Shown here piece by piece: positions 33,060 through 45,579 of a DNA stretch of 64,000 nt. Below the pieces are notes generated by a model. That model made no database searches. It worked only from the letters and a program-made list of their open reading frames with translations, and was not told the DNA's origin. Numbering within the stretch: position 1 is the stretch's first letter; each line of letters opens with the position of its first letter. The stretch is from Panicum virgatum. Lineage: Eukaryota; Streptophyta; Magnoliopsida; Poales; Poaceae. The position numbers and the translations under genes were made by a program. Where the stretch lies: assembly GCF_016808335.1 (NCBI RefSeq), contig NC_053149.1, positions 33,570,087 to 33,634,086 on the forward strand. The letters are read 5' to 3'.

Positions 33060-35150
33060 AGTCCTCTATAGATGTGACCGTCATGGTAGAACTCGCCTCT
33101 AGGATCCAAGATCTCATTCAAAATGAATCCGGCGAGCTACTCACACATGGCGTTGATCCGATCAGTAGAGTAACATTCATCCCCCATTCTAGATATCTAT
33201 CATTTAGGAAAAAAACATTAACATTATGTGTGTTAGTACAATTATGAAAATATACTAGTGAACGGTTTGGACGTACTCTCGTTTCTTCATCAGTAGCCTT
33301 CCCGCATGGAGTCATGATGTGCAAGTAGTCGCATACGTAGTACCCGCACCAATCAGTTCCTTGTTGTTGTCTTGCACACTTAAGGAGAAACAAATAAATT
33401 ACTCAATTTAGAACAATTTGGGATTATATACTTAACTAGACAAATCTTTATGAATGAACATACCGGATAATCCATGTTAACGTTCAGTTCGGGCCTCCAT
33501 TGACCACGTCCTTCGTTATTTTTCACAAATTTTTTCCAAACCCTGCGCTCAAAGTTAAGTTTGATATTCAGGAATTATTATTAACAGAAAAAGGATTTGA
33601 TTGTGCAACCTGAACTTACCTGTTCAAGGGGTCTATGATATGTTGGATTGCGGACTTTGGATTTCTCATTGAGTCAAAGACTATAAGATTGCCGGTCTCT
33701 ACGAAAAGTATAAGTAAAATCCAATTATAACTGCAGATATAGATAGGATATATACATAAATGTATTAGACAACTTAGTATTTATTTAGTAATATAACAGA
33801 GGTTTGAGTCGATCAAGGCTTACCCAAAGTTGTATGGTATGAATATATTGGATTTATAACTTTGCCTAGTCAACAAATCGTACATGTTTTGGCACGTTTC
33901 CTTGTATCTTTCGTTGATCAATTTCTGGTTGACTAGAAAAGGAGACATGAAGCCGATCTGATGGTGCCATCCATGTTTTCGGCTTCTTTGGGTCTCCTGT
34001 CTAAATGATGCAATAGAAATTTTATAATGCACACATATAATTATGTTCTTGTTAACAAAAAGTATTAATGTAGAGGTAAGTGATACTTACAAAACCCAAA
34101 TGGTGATGATAGAGGCGTCCAGGGCTTGTCGATGGTAAATGTGATATAAATTTTGGAAGTACACCCAGAAGTCGTCCTCCCCGCGGAAGAAATCATGGTC
34201 ACGATACTTGACTCCAAACATTTTCCCTTCGTCTTTCGCCATTCGCAGGTACCATCTATGCAAATTGAACATCTGCGTGCCTAGACTTTTCTCCTCTTAC
34301 TCAGTGACAAAAGATTTTCCATGCCGGAATGGAGTAATAGTGCGAGCGACAGGGATTTTTGCCTCCACATGCCCCGTTGCCTCCTCTAGCGTTAATCCAG
34401 TTTCAGAAAGAAATATTGCGGCCTGTAGGTCCGCCTGGAGTTGTACGTCCGTCGGGTGTAGGAGTGGCAACCCTGGCACCCGGAGGGGCTCGATTTCTTT
34501 TTGTTGTGTGCCAAGCTGAGGAATGGTCTTGCCACATTTTTTCTTCAGATTTCTCACCTTGTGTGCCTTTGTCAGAGTACGATCATAGTCCGAGGGTAAG
34601 CTTTTCGATTTTGGTGGGTTGTCTAGGTTTGCGAGAAGCTTTTTCCCTAGTTCTAGAGGTACCTTTTCCCTTGGCGGGGGGACTTTATGCTTCAATTGTT
34701 CTTTTATATATCGAGCAGTCTCCTCTTCCAACTCCTCAACGGTTTTCTCGTAGGTTAATTGTCTTTCGACCGTTTTCTGCTTCTTCTTTGAGGGTCCAGC
34801 CGCTGGGAGGGATGCTGTCTTTTTCTTTCCCTTTTCTGGTGTAGGAGGAGTTGGAGTACTCGTGGCCCTTTGCGCCGGCGGAGACGGTGGTGAAGGAGGT
34901 GGTAGTGGGGACGGCGGTGAGGTAGGCCGCGGAGACGGGCGATCGGTCTGCACGGGAGCCGTTGTGCTTGCAGTAAGTTTGATGTCGGCCTTGCGCCATA
35001 GAACGACCCCGTGCAGTGCGTCTCCCAATATCTTCTCTCCATCCCCTCCAACGAAGTCGAGCTCAAGAACCTCATTGTTTCCAACTATCTACTCGACTGT
35101 GACGGAGGTGTAGCAAGGAGGTATCGGCCTTCCATGAATTGTAGTAGAAG
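33060..35150 (-). pseudogene. TNPA-like/ULP1 protease fusion gene of CACTA copy 1 (3' part)
   Basis: An open segment at 35028-34297 encodes a Pro-rich linker and a Lys-rich region. Exons that follow form a C48 (ULP1-type) cysteine protease domain: 34272-34091, 33996-33824, 33730-33620, about 33544-33467 and 33378-33283, then a tail to about 33060. Splice sites are GT-AG and the 33824/33730 join is in phase. Seen: FIPYNFG, VFDSMR (catalytic Asp region) and GTDWCGYYVC (catalytic Cys). The position of the catalytic His reads Asn (AAT at 33726-33724, in NWILL). A TAG near 35095, also present in copy 2, interrupts the frame upstream, and a further TAG lies in the last exon near 33137. The 5' half is deleted. 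Confidence 0.75.
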
Positions 35151-35179
35151 GATTCAGGGGCAGGGCTGACCCGTATGCA

Positions 35180-35343
35180 AAATAATTCTAAATACTACAT
35201 GATAAATCATTTAGGTGCATAACTAATAATTTTAATTGCATAATAAATCAAATAATTGCATAATAAATCATTTAATTGTCCAATAAATCAATTCATTGCA
35301 TAAGAAATCTAATAATGTTCACAGAAAATATTACAAGACATAA
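35180..35343. other. AT-rich spacer at the deletion join of CACTA copy 1
   Basis: Repeated AATAAATCA(A/T)-type units between the two convergently arranged halves. The full-length version in copy 2 is at 52070-52556. Confidence 0.6.
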
Positions 35344-38300
35344 TCATTCAACTAAGGGAATATGAACGATGGTTTGCTTTACAATCGTCCCTTCATTATG
35401 ATCATGACGTGCGTACGGAGCCTCCTCTTCGGCTAAAAGAATACTTGTGTCAACTTCCACTGCGAACGGAGTCATATCTTCAACCTTATTGTATTCTTCT
35501 TCATCTGTGATATCGTCGACTCCCACAATTTTTCTTTTTCCTGCCAGAACAATATGGCGCTTTGCCTCATCTCCGGCACCTACAAAACTTGATTTATTCC
35601 TAGACTTGTCCTTTCTCGTTTTGCTAGACATGTCCTGCACATAGAAAACTTGAGTGACATCTTTAGCTAGGACGAATGGTTCGTCTCGATAGCCAAGCTC
35701 TTTGAGGTCTACCGTTGTCATTCCGTACTCGTCGATATCGACACCTTTTCCAGTGAGTTTAACCCATTGACAACGAAATAGAGGTATCTTCAACGGCCCA
35801 TAGTCGAGTTCCCAGATCTCTTCAATGTAACCAAAATATGAGTTCATTTGGCCACTAGAGTCGGTGGCATCTATACGAACACCACTATTTTGATTGGTGC
35901 TCTTGTTATCTTGGGCTCTTGTATAAAATGTGTAACCATTAATTTCACATCCTTGGTACATCAGGATTGAATTTCCCGGACCCCTGGCCAGCCAAGCTAG
36001 CTGCTCATAAATTTGATCGTTGGCCATGACTTCCTTCTGCAACCAGGTGGCGAATGTGTCGTTATGATGTTTTGTAATCCATGTCTCAGACTTCAAAAGG
36101 TATATACTTCGCACAATGTGCATGTGCTCCTCCATGTATGGAGCCATCAAGGCTGATTGTTGCAGAACTGTGAGATGTGCTTTGCTCAACGTGGCATGAT
36201 CTGTGGCATTTACTGATTTTCTTCCAAGTGTGCCCTTTCCAATCAGCCGCCCCTCATGACGTGATACTGGAATCCCAATTGGGCAGAGTTCTTCCACATA
36301 GTCAACACAAAATTCAATGACCTCCTCTGTGACGTAACTCTTCGCAATGCTTCCTTCTGGACGAGCCCGATTACGAACGTATTTCTTTAGTACTGCAAAG
36401 TATCGTTCAAAAGGGAACATATTATGAAGGAAAACAGGACCGAGAATACCAATCTCTTTGACCAGGTGAACTAGAAGATGTGTCATAATATTGAAAAATG
36501 ATGGAGGAAATATCATTTCAAGACTGACTAAACTTTGGACAACATCCTCTTGTAGCCTGCTTAAACTCGATGGATCGATTGCCTTCTAAGAAATTGTGTT
36601 AAGAAATGCGCATAGATTTATGATTGTTGCTCGAACATTAGCTGGTAGAATACCTCTAAGTGCAATTGGAATCAATTGCGTCATCAACACGTGACAGTCA
36701 TGGGACTTTACGTGTGCGAATTTCTTCTCTTTCAAGTTTAGTAGCCTCTTTATATTCGAAGAGTAGCCTGATGGGACCTTGATACTGTTCAAACAGTCGA
36801 ACATACTTTGCTTCTCTTCCTTACTAAGAGTGTAGCACGCAGGACCTAGATAATGACGTCCTTTATCCCTTTTTTTCTGGATGTAGGGCGGCCCGTTATT
36901 TCATACGTTGAAGATCTTGCCGCGCTTCCAATGTATCCTTTGCCTTACCGTAGACACCAAGGAAACCTAGAAGGTTCACACAAAGATTTTTTGTTAGGTG
37001 CATCACATCAATTGCGTGGCGGACGTCTAAGACTTCCCAATAAGGTAACTCCCAAAAAATACTCTTCTTCTTCCACATAGGTGCACGTCCGTCATCACTC
37101 TGCACTGATTTGCTGTTGGGTCCTTTTCCGAATACTACTTTTATATCTTTGACCATTTCAAACACCATTTTCCCACAACGGTGCCTAGGTTTGGTACGAT
37201 GATCTGCCTTTCCATCGTAATGAGCATGCCTCCTCCTTAATGGGTGCTTGATCGGAAGAAATCGACGATGACCCATATACACGATCTTCCTACAGTGCTT
37301 GAGGTACATGTTGTCAGTTTCTTCTAAACAATGGGTGCATGCCCTATAACCCTTATTGGATTGTCCGGAGAGGTTACTTAGTGTTGGCCAATCGTTGGTG
37401 GTACGAAAATCAATGCACGCAGGTTAAAATGATCCTCTACGTGCGCATCCCACATACGAACACCCTCATCTTTCCACAACAATAGAAGATCCTCAATTAG
37501 TGGTTTCAGATACACATCTATATCGTTACCGGGTTGCTTCGGGCCGGGGATAAGCATCGGCATCATAATGAATTTCCGCTTCATACACAACCAGGGAGGA
37601 AGGTTGTATATACATAGTGTCACAGGCCAGGTACTATGACCACTGCTCTGCTCACCGAAAGGATTCATGCCATCCGTACTTAAGCCGAACCTTATATTCC
37701 TCGCTTCATTTGCAAATGTTGGGAATGTTCTGTCCACTTTTCTCCACTGCGACCCATCAGCGGGGTGTCTCAACATATTGTCTTGCTTACGTTCTTCTTT
37801 GTGCCATCGCATCAATTTAGCATTCGTTTTGTTCATGAACAAATATTTCAGACGTGGTATTAGAGGAAAATACCACATCACCTTGGCAGGCACCCTCTTC
37901 TTGACACGCATCCCCTCAATGTCGCCTGGATCATCTCGAGGGATCTTATACCGGCATGCGTTGCATACAGGGTATGAATCCAAAATTTCATACTCACCTC
38001 GATATAGGATGCAGTCATTAGGACAAGCATGTATCTTCTGTGCCTCTAATCCTAAAGGACAAACAACTTTTTTTGCCTCGTATGTTGTCTCCGGAAAGGT
38101 GTTACCCTCAGGGATTAAGTTTTTTATAAGTTTCAGCAACTCCTCGAATCCCTTGTCAGACAAACCATTTGATGCCTTCCATTGCAACAATTCCAATGTG
38201 GTACCCAACTTCTTTTGGTCTTGTTTGCAATCAGGGTACAACAATGTTCTGTAGTCCTCCAACATATGCTTCAGATCTCTCGATTCCTTTTCTGTTTTGC

Positions 38301-38661
38301 AACCTTCCTCAGCTTCGCGCAGCATCTGACCAAGATCATCTTCTAAAACGTATCCTTCAGTATCTTCTTCAGTCTCACCCATTGCAGTGTCGTTGAAAAA
38401 AGAATTATAATTGGCTGCAAAGTCAGGAATCCTGTCCTCTTCTTCTACATTATTATCCAACACAATTCCTCTTTCGCCATGCTTGGTCCAAACATAGTAG
38501 TTCGGCATGAAACCACTATTGAACAAGTGACTATGGATGATTCTTGATGATGAGTAATCCTTCTCATTCTTGTGTTTCTCGGCCGCTTCTATGAATTCAT
38601 GCACGCCATCAATGAACTCATTTGAACGCCGATCGGCCATGTACATCCATTGCCGACTCAT
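35344..38661 (-). pseudogene. TNP2-type CACTA transposase, copy 1, multiply broken
   Basis: Order on the minus strand: transposase-associated N-terminal domain (38661-38500), TNP2 catalytic domain (about 38000-37000), then the DUF4218- and DUF4216-like C-terminal parts (to 35344). Lesions relative to copy 2: a 39-bp in-frame deletion near 38571 that removes the CPCKLC zinc-binding motif; a 1-bp deletion near 37400; a CAA to TAA stop near 36900; two extra T in a T-run near 36875; a TAG near 36587. The last 390 codons stay open. Confidence 0.9.
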
Positions 38662-38949
38662 CTAGGTCCACAATACATTTATATACATCATTGTAGTGTA
38701 CAAATAGTTCATTCATACTATAATAAATTTGAATTCAAATATATAATTGATAATGCATATAATTATAATAAATATATACTATTCACTTATCAAATAAATT
38801 AAATGATAACTGCTTCTAAAAACCAATTACTAAGTTATGGAGAAAAATAACTAACCTTTTTTGAAAAAAACAAAAATTCGTCTCCCCTCCCCTCACTCAG
38901 CTGCCATGAACAATGAGTCCACGACAGCTTGGAGGGGGAGGGGTTGGGG

Positions 38950-39345
38950 TATTTATAGGCGTGACTCAAAGGCACCGGTTGGTGCTCAACAACCGGTGCC
39001 AAACAAAAGGCATAGGCACCGGTTGATGTTACCAACCGGTGCCTTTGTTGTGGGCACGTGGCGGCACCGGGCCATGGCAAAACCCGGTGCCATTGTCCAC
39101 CCTTTAGGCACCGGTTGGTTCCACCAACCGGTACCTATTCCTCCTTGTTCTTTTGGAACCGGTTGGTGGCACTAACTGGTGCCTATATTGGGGTTTTGGT
39201 ACCGGGTGATGCTTTAACCCGGTACCAAACTCCTTACCTTTGATCGCCGCTGGCCAAAGGTACCAGCTGCTTTTGCAACCGGTACTGATGCGTGGCATTA
39301 GTACCGGTTGCAACAGCAGCTGGTACCTTTGGCCAGGATCTTTGG
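38950..39345 (-). promoter_or_regulatory. Transposase promoter of CACTA copy 1: TATA box plus subterminal hairpins
   Basis: TATAAATA (38957-38950, minus strand) lies 13 bp from the first of eight inverted units built on GGCACCGGTTGG or GGTACCGGTTGG. The units fill 38971-39345 up to the TIR. The subterminal repeats thus double as the region directly upstream of the transposase TATA box. Confidence 0.65.
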
Positions 39346-39366
39346 CCTGTTTTTCTAGTAGTGAGT

Positions 39367-40156
<790 letters not shown>

Positions 40157-40253
40157 CATTTAGTTCTCGTCAATCTACGCCGCTCTAGCTATGGCATCCT
40201 CTTCTGCATAATCCCCGTTCCTACTGCCATTATTGGCCGCTTCATCAACCATC

Positions 40254-41049
40254 CACTACGTCAAAACGCGTTTCAGGTGGTATTGGTAATGGAAGTTCGA
40301 TGCCCATTACAAGTAGAGTTAAAGGTAACGGCCATTATTTAAACCCGTTACTAATAAGTTTCATCCGACCTGGCAATACTGACGTCCGTTATCATTAACT
40401 TGTTATTGGTAACGGACGCTAACAATATCCATTACTGATATCATTGGTAACAAACTTTAACAACATCCATTAGCAATGTGATGCACATTGGTAACAAATG
40501 TTAACAATGCTCGTTACCAATGTGACATATATTACTAATGGTAACGGGTGTTTGATGCTCGTTACCAATGTGGTGCACATAATTTTTTTTATTTTTCTAT
40601 TATTTTCCTGATATTTTTTCTTGAACTACGAGCACATAAGGTGTGAACTATAGGTGTGAACTATAGAAATTCAAAAAGATTAAAAAATGTTAATATAAAA
40701 GGACTGCATCCCTCTTTCAACCACAAGAGATTATGTGGTGTAGTGGTTAGGGGAGGCTCGTGCGAACTAAGAAGTCCTAGTTTGAATTCTGGAGGAGGCA
40801 AAAATCGATCAAACGGGGCAAAAATCATGTCTCTTGGAGGAAAGAAGGGTGGTCAAGTGGGGTGCCGCTCTTGGGTATAATTTTTTTTGCTACCATTTGG
40901 CATTTTTAGAATGCAATTTTTAATATGTTATTAGCAACAGACATCAACATAATGTCGGTTACCAATCGTTACCGATGATGAGCCTTTTTCTAGTAATGCA
41001 ATAAAGGTAACGTTGACCATGTCCGTTACCAATGAGTCTTTTTCTAGTA
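40254..41049. mobile_element. CACTA-like non-autonomous fragment with ATTGGTAACGG repeats
   Basis: Starts CACTACGTCAAAACG. Mirrored words ATTGGTAACGG and CCGTTACCAAT recur near both ends. It ends CTTTTTCTAGTA, where the Helitron terminus at 41050 begins, so the Helitron seems to have landed in its end. A second CTTTTTCTAGTAATG lies at about 40985-41000. Exact borders and TSD not found. Confidence 0.45.
40733..40797 (+). other. tRNA-like segment (possible SINE head)
   Basis: TGTGGTGTAGTGGTTAGG resembles an A box and AGTTTGAATTCTGG a B box, about 35 nt apart, as in tRNA-derived SINEs. No cloverleaf with an acceptor stem could be drawn, so it is not called a tRNA gene. The 25-nt sequence reused as filler in CACTA copy 2 starts 38 bp downstream (40835). 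Confidence 0.35.
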
Positions 41050-41224
41050 CTAGTAAGGTGCCCGTGCTAACGCCACGGTTAATTTCAGACTTACACCAAA
41101 CAACACATCATCTATAGTCTAAACTGATAAATATATGTTTTACACAAAGGGTAGAGTTATTACGTTGATTACATAAACACATCTAAAGAGTAAAATCACA
41201 ACTTTATGGGATCATAAGACGATT

Positions 41225-42555
41225 GAGAATTTCTTGAATGTCTTGAGGAATATTATCTTTAGCTTCATTGCCTTTGAACTTCGGTAGATCAATTAAAAAC
41301 TGGTTCCTTAATGTATCTCCATTCTGTACATGCATTATCAAGATAAATATTAGAAAGCATAGGCAGAAATTAAATGTAGCACAAAATTTCAGAGCAGATT
41401 ACAACGTAGTTACCAAAGAAATTAATGGCTAGTTTTCACCATTCCAATTGTGCATGAAATTGATAACCAAATAGCCCGATATGTTCCTACAAAATAACAC
41501 ATGGTTAACTCTATGAAGGCAAGCTGATTTCGTGAGTAGAAGTTTTAGTTAGCAACTTACCAGTCATCCAATTTTGGAACTGATTTTGGTAATATCCGAC
41601 GCCACACATAAATATCATCATTCCAAGCAGCACTTGCATCGCTAGTTTCAGATTGTTGGCAATATTTTTTATCTTGTGAACGTAGTACAATGTTGGCTTA
41701 GAACCCTTAAAAGTGTGAGGTATGGGCATTGGGTCCAATATAGATACAATTCGAGATTTCATATCAAGTAAGAATAATATGAAATGTCCAAGAAAAGAAT
41801 ATGGCAATAGAATCTGCAAATAGCAGTCCATGTGAGAAAAATAAATGCATCATTCTTCTTAGAGATAGTGTGAGAAACATACATTACTACAGTGTGAAAT
41901 GCGATACTCCATTTGAGGCCACGGATCAAATAATCTTGCCAACTTTTCCACATCAAGTGTCACGCGCAGTTGTGGATCTCGATAGAAATCCGAGATGGTC
42001 TGTTTTGTCAAGCACATAGATAATAATTAGGACAGTGAATAAATGTTGTATAATGCATATCCCACGAGTCTAAGTGCTTACAAAGAATTGTAGGTCCAGG
42101 TAGTGGAATATTCCTTCATCATCATCTAGATATAGGTGAGCCTCGTCGTATGCAAACATCCTAATGGCCATGTTGAAGCAATCTTTATCCATTGGACTAC
42201 TTGTATCCAATATTTCTTTAAGTTTTTTGAGATTTATAGATATAGGGTAAGGAATATTGCTTTGAATCCACTCTTTCCTAGAAAAATGGTTATTATCTGT
42301 TAGTTTAAACAGTCACAATGAACTAAAACAAAGTTTATATAGTATTATAAGGAAAAGAGCTTACTCCAAAGATTCCGCATCGTCTACCGACTTGATGTAC
42401 ATTAAAACTGCATGCAATAATTCTTGTTTGTTCACAGATGATATTCCAGTACACAGATATGCATCAGTATGAATATCTTCAGTTACCCCAGATAGACTTT
42501 GAATTAGTTCAACATCACTTGGATCAATAACTTCAACATCACTCGGAGTACCCAT
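41225..42555 (-). pseudogene. ULP1-like gene fragment carried by the Helitron
   Basis: Several exons on the minus strand: 42555-42361 (acidic, no known fold), about 42235-42080 (CFNMAIRMFAYDEAHLYLDD), 41831-41640 (LGHFILFLLDMKSRIVSILD, matching the His and Asp region of C48 peptidases), about 41460-41410 (SGYLVINFMHNWNGE) and about 41335-41225 (KGNEAKDNIPQDIQEILNRL then stop). The residue expected to be the catalytic Cys is not evident, and a stop follows the NWNGE block. It is unrelated in detail to the ULP1 gene of the CACTA elements. Confidence 0.55.
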
Positions 42556-42780
42556 GGCTTCTTATGTTTCTTCAGAATCTTCAAATCCTTTCCTAGTGTT
42601 GAATCTAGAGTCCCACAATATCGCTGCTAACTTAGGCCTGAAATTTGTGATATCTTCCTGCATAACAATTATTATGTACATGATTCAGATTGTTACCTAA
42701 GTAATTATTATATCACAATATATTATAGTTGTTTATAAGTAACAAACAACTCAGAGATACCTGAGTTAAAGGATCAGAAA

Positions 42781-43167
42781 TCAGATAGACGCGATCCAGT
42801 CCAGTACTCCATAAAGTTTATCATCCACAGACACCACTTTTATTTCCTTCCTCTCCCTCTGTCCCAAAAGTTTTTTTAGTTTATTAAAATACAAAGCTGT
42901 AATAAAAACAATATTAGAATAAGAGAGTTTACGTGGTTTTTGTTGCACACCATGGACAGGACCTATGATAGCATTGTGGGGACCTAGGACAGCATCGTCC
43001 AAAGGCTCCTGAACATCGCTGGGATAGAGATTTGCTTCCTCCATTCGAATGTCCATATTGAGATGGTCAGCACCGACATCATTGAGCAATGTCTCTCCAA
43101 CATTGGCCTTTACTGGTTCCCCCTCTATTATTAAGCAAAAGTGTGTTGATAAAACATTTTTCTTCAA
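42781..43167 (-). CDS. Unrecognised Helitron-internal frame
   Basis: A 128-codon frame with no domain I recognise. It lies where the body of the Helitron Rep-helicase should follow the N-terminal exon, so foreign or scrambled sequence has replaced the helicase. It may be an exon of the neighbouring ULP1-like gene. Confidence 0.25.
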   Translation of the reverse strand: MKKNVLSTHFCLIIEGEPVKANVGETLLNDVGADHLNMDIRMEEANLYPSDVQEPLDDAVLGPHNAIIGPVHGVQQKPRKLSYSNIVFITALYFNKLKKLLGQRERKEIKVVSVDDKLYGVLDWIASI

Positions 43168-43240
43168 TTGGAATGGAGGAAGTCAGAGTGCTTACGTGGA
43201 TGTTGCCTGACTTCAATTGCAACCAATATTTGAGCTGATT

Positions 43241-43850
43241 TTAATTTGTGGTCCACCTCTGTGACAACATCGACACCTCTGGGACATCTGTGTTTAGCTC
43301 AATAGAGTAGTCATCCAAGTTGGGAACAGCACCAACTCTATTGAAAGTCTGAACATATGGATTATTTTGCAATATTTGTAGTACATTCTGGTTGATGTTG
43401 ATATCAAGGTCAGGGGACTGTTTTGCTCTATGTGCCAATGTCTGATCTTCTGTATCATAAAAGTATAGCTGCAAATGCCTTGGACCATGGGAACCTGGCA
43501 CCAAGTGGTCCAGTCGATGGTACAACCCTCCTTGAACTCGAAATGTATAAATACCCATCCCTTTTGCAGTGCTAACTCGACGGTCATGTGTAACTCCAAG
43601 ACTTGTGAAGAAGAAATGAGAGTTGAAGTACCGTATATGTTTTCGAAAATATTTTGCATCATCATGCACTTGACTTGTGAACAATCTTTTTAGTTCAGCA
43701 GGAACCTCTGGTATGTGTATGTGTATCTTGTCTTTTCTGCAACAAAATCCAGGGGGCTCATATTGAAATCTCTTTGCACCACAATATCGGCAGTCAGGAA
43801 CATTCCTCAATTTATGTCTAGCCGGCAGGTGCTGGTAGCCTGGTAAATTA
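43241..43850 (-). pseudogene. Helitron Rep-helicase, N-terminal region only
   Basis: The 189-codon frame (43810-43241) starts with the zinc motif VPDCRYCGAKRF and PPGFCC. It continues through HFFFTSLG, a 'GIYTFRVQGGLYHR' block and HLQLYFYDTED to NLDDYSIELN, the order seen at the N-terminus of plant Helitron Rep proteins. The HUH nuclease and helicase domains are missing, so the element is not autonomous. Confidence 0.8.
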
Positions 43851-44294
43851 AATCATATGGATCTTCATGAACATTGTCCAAATTAGCGCCCTCACCAAAC
43901 ACGCGATATGACACATTCTCATCACCTGGATGTGCAAATAATAATAAGATTAGGATTGAATATTGCTGAAAGTTTTGTTGTGTTGCTGAAATACGAAATG
44001 TGAGGAAGTAGGTACCTTCATTAGGTTGTCTGATCCCATGATAAAAAGTCCTGGGTTTCTAATTGATGACTTTCATTGAAGTCAGTTTCATCACCTTCAT
44101 CATCGTCAATAGGGTGGGTAGGCTGGAACAACTGGGGGTCGAAATCGTGCTCCTCAGGTTGCCCCCTACCCTGGTTCAGGGACAACCCTGACTTAGTGGT
44201 GTCTGCATATTATATAACCAGGGAAATATAAAACATACAGTTAAGGAAGTTTAATTCTTGTTGTAACGCTAAATGGTCTATGTACAGCCTAACC

Positions 44295-45256
44295 CTAGGT
44301 TATAGTAGGCATATCGGTTTGTTCTGGTTCGGCCGTCATTAATTTACAATGCCTCTTGTAGTCTCTATTCAGCTGTAATAATTCTTCCTGTTTCTGATCA
44401 CACAAATTGATGTATCTTTCCCTATTCTTCCAGAGCTTGTCCCTGCTCGAACTCCCACCTAAAACAAGACATGCTATTATCACGTGGAACTTAATGTTGA
44501 GCAGACATGTAGAGTGAAGTAGCAATGACAGGCCTAGCAGGTTACCTTGAGTATGGGGGGTTGCAACTATACGATGTCCGCTTACACGTAGTGGCACGTA
44601 ATTATCATTTCTGTGTAGCCACTCCATGGGGTCATCAGGAATAAGATTTTCCTTGTCTTGTTCACTTTGTGCTTGGACAACGGTGGAGACTCCAGTTAAA
44701 TACGGTGATTGACCAGATAGCTGAGTATTACAAGCTGCACAAAAGCAAAAAATTTGTATATTATGCTTCATGTTTAAATGTAAAGGTGAAGTTGGTCAGC
44801 ACGTTCTGATTTGGTTTACAAACCTGCCACTGTGGGTGTCAGCACTATTGGATGGCGTACTGTTTCGGTGTTATTAGTATCCTGCCTTGCTTCGGCCTTC
44901 TTTCGTGCTCGGTATTCACGTTGTCTCCTATTTATCTCTTGCCATTGTTCATCAGACATTTCAGCTCAACTTCGGTATTCACGTTGTCTCCTATTTATCT
45001 CTGGTCGTTGTTCATTAGACATTTCAGCTCGATGTTTCTGTTGCTTGATGTTCCTTTCTAGCCTCTTACGCTCGGCATCATCCAGCTCACCTGATTGCAT
45101 GTAGCCCATACACACAGAATTAATGAGAATGAGATTTTTTTCGAGGTACCCGAGTGCATTCTGTATCAAAGCACATGTGTTTTGTATGTCCGTGATATCG
45201 CTAAGCACCGGCCGTTTCTGAGTAGATGATGAAGCAACACAGATGGACCTTAACAT
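44295..45256 (-). pseudogene. Helitron Rep leader exons (Arg/Lys/Gln-rich)
   Basis: The frame 45256-44966 has the ERKRLERNIKQQKHRAEMSNEQR and EINRRQREYR blocks typical of the basic N-terminus of plant Helitron ORFs. A 54-bp direct duplication (about 44920-45028) repeats the AEMS-EQ--EINRRQREYR unit, with a stop between the copies. A second piece, 44771-44295, carries a Ser/Arg linker and a Lys-rich helix. Confidence 0.55.
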
Positions 45257-45579
45257 GAGTTTAAGAGAGTCATGTGCTTACTATCGGAGAGACAAATCAC
45301 AGTGCAAAACAGAATGATAACAAAGTATCATTAGATCAAAATTATATATATACAAGGACAGGCATTACATGATACCATGATACCAGAGAGTCACTTCCGC
45401 GCTATCGGAGCTACAAATCATCATCATAGTATAGTGAAAACAAGAATAATCATGAAGCATAATCAAATAACAAAATGCAGGAATCCCCAATAGTAGTGAA
45501 ATCATGAAGCAGAATGAGAAAAAATTTCCCCAATAGGAGTGAAATTATGAAGCAGAATGAGAAAAATTTTCCCCAATAC

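Larger units (their letters stand above)
32522..39363 (-). mobile_element. CACTA element, copy 1 (internally deleted)
   Basis: 6842 bp, TIR CACTACTAGAAAA(A)CAGGCC at both ends, 3-bp duplication AGT (32519-32521, 39364-39366). Genes read on the minus strand: a TNP2-type transposase (right half) and a TNPA-like/ULP1 gene (left half). Compared with copy 2 at 47159-56601 it lacks about 3.5 kb, with the join at about 35175 falling on a 4-bp ATGC shared by both edges. The lost part holds the N-terminal half of the TNPA-like gene and its promoter. Confidence 0.93.
41050..45260 (-). mobile_element. Helitron (3' end defined, 5' end not found)
   Basis: On the minus strand the sequence ends with hairpin CCGTG-loop-CACGG followed by GGCACCTTACTAG, and the next base is T. 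This is the CTRR terminus with upstream hairpin typical of Helitrons. Inside are a Rep N-terminal region, an Arg/Lys-rich N-terminal exon and ULP1-like gene pieces, all minus strand. The 5' TC end was not recognised; the element extends at least to 45260. Confidence 0.75.

Noticed and set aside
34359..34844. Plus-strand frame of 161 codons
   Set aside because: Antisense shadow of the Pro/Lys-rich linker frame on the minus strand.
37617..38254. 195-codon plus-strand frame, also present at 54877-55464
   Set aside because: Antisense to the TNP2 catalytic domain; it is shared by both copies only because the coding strand is.
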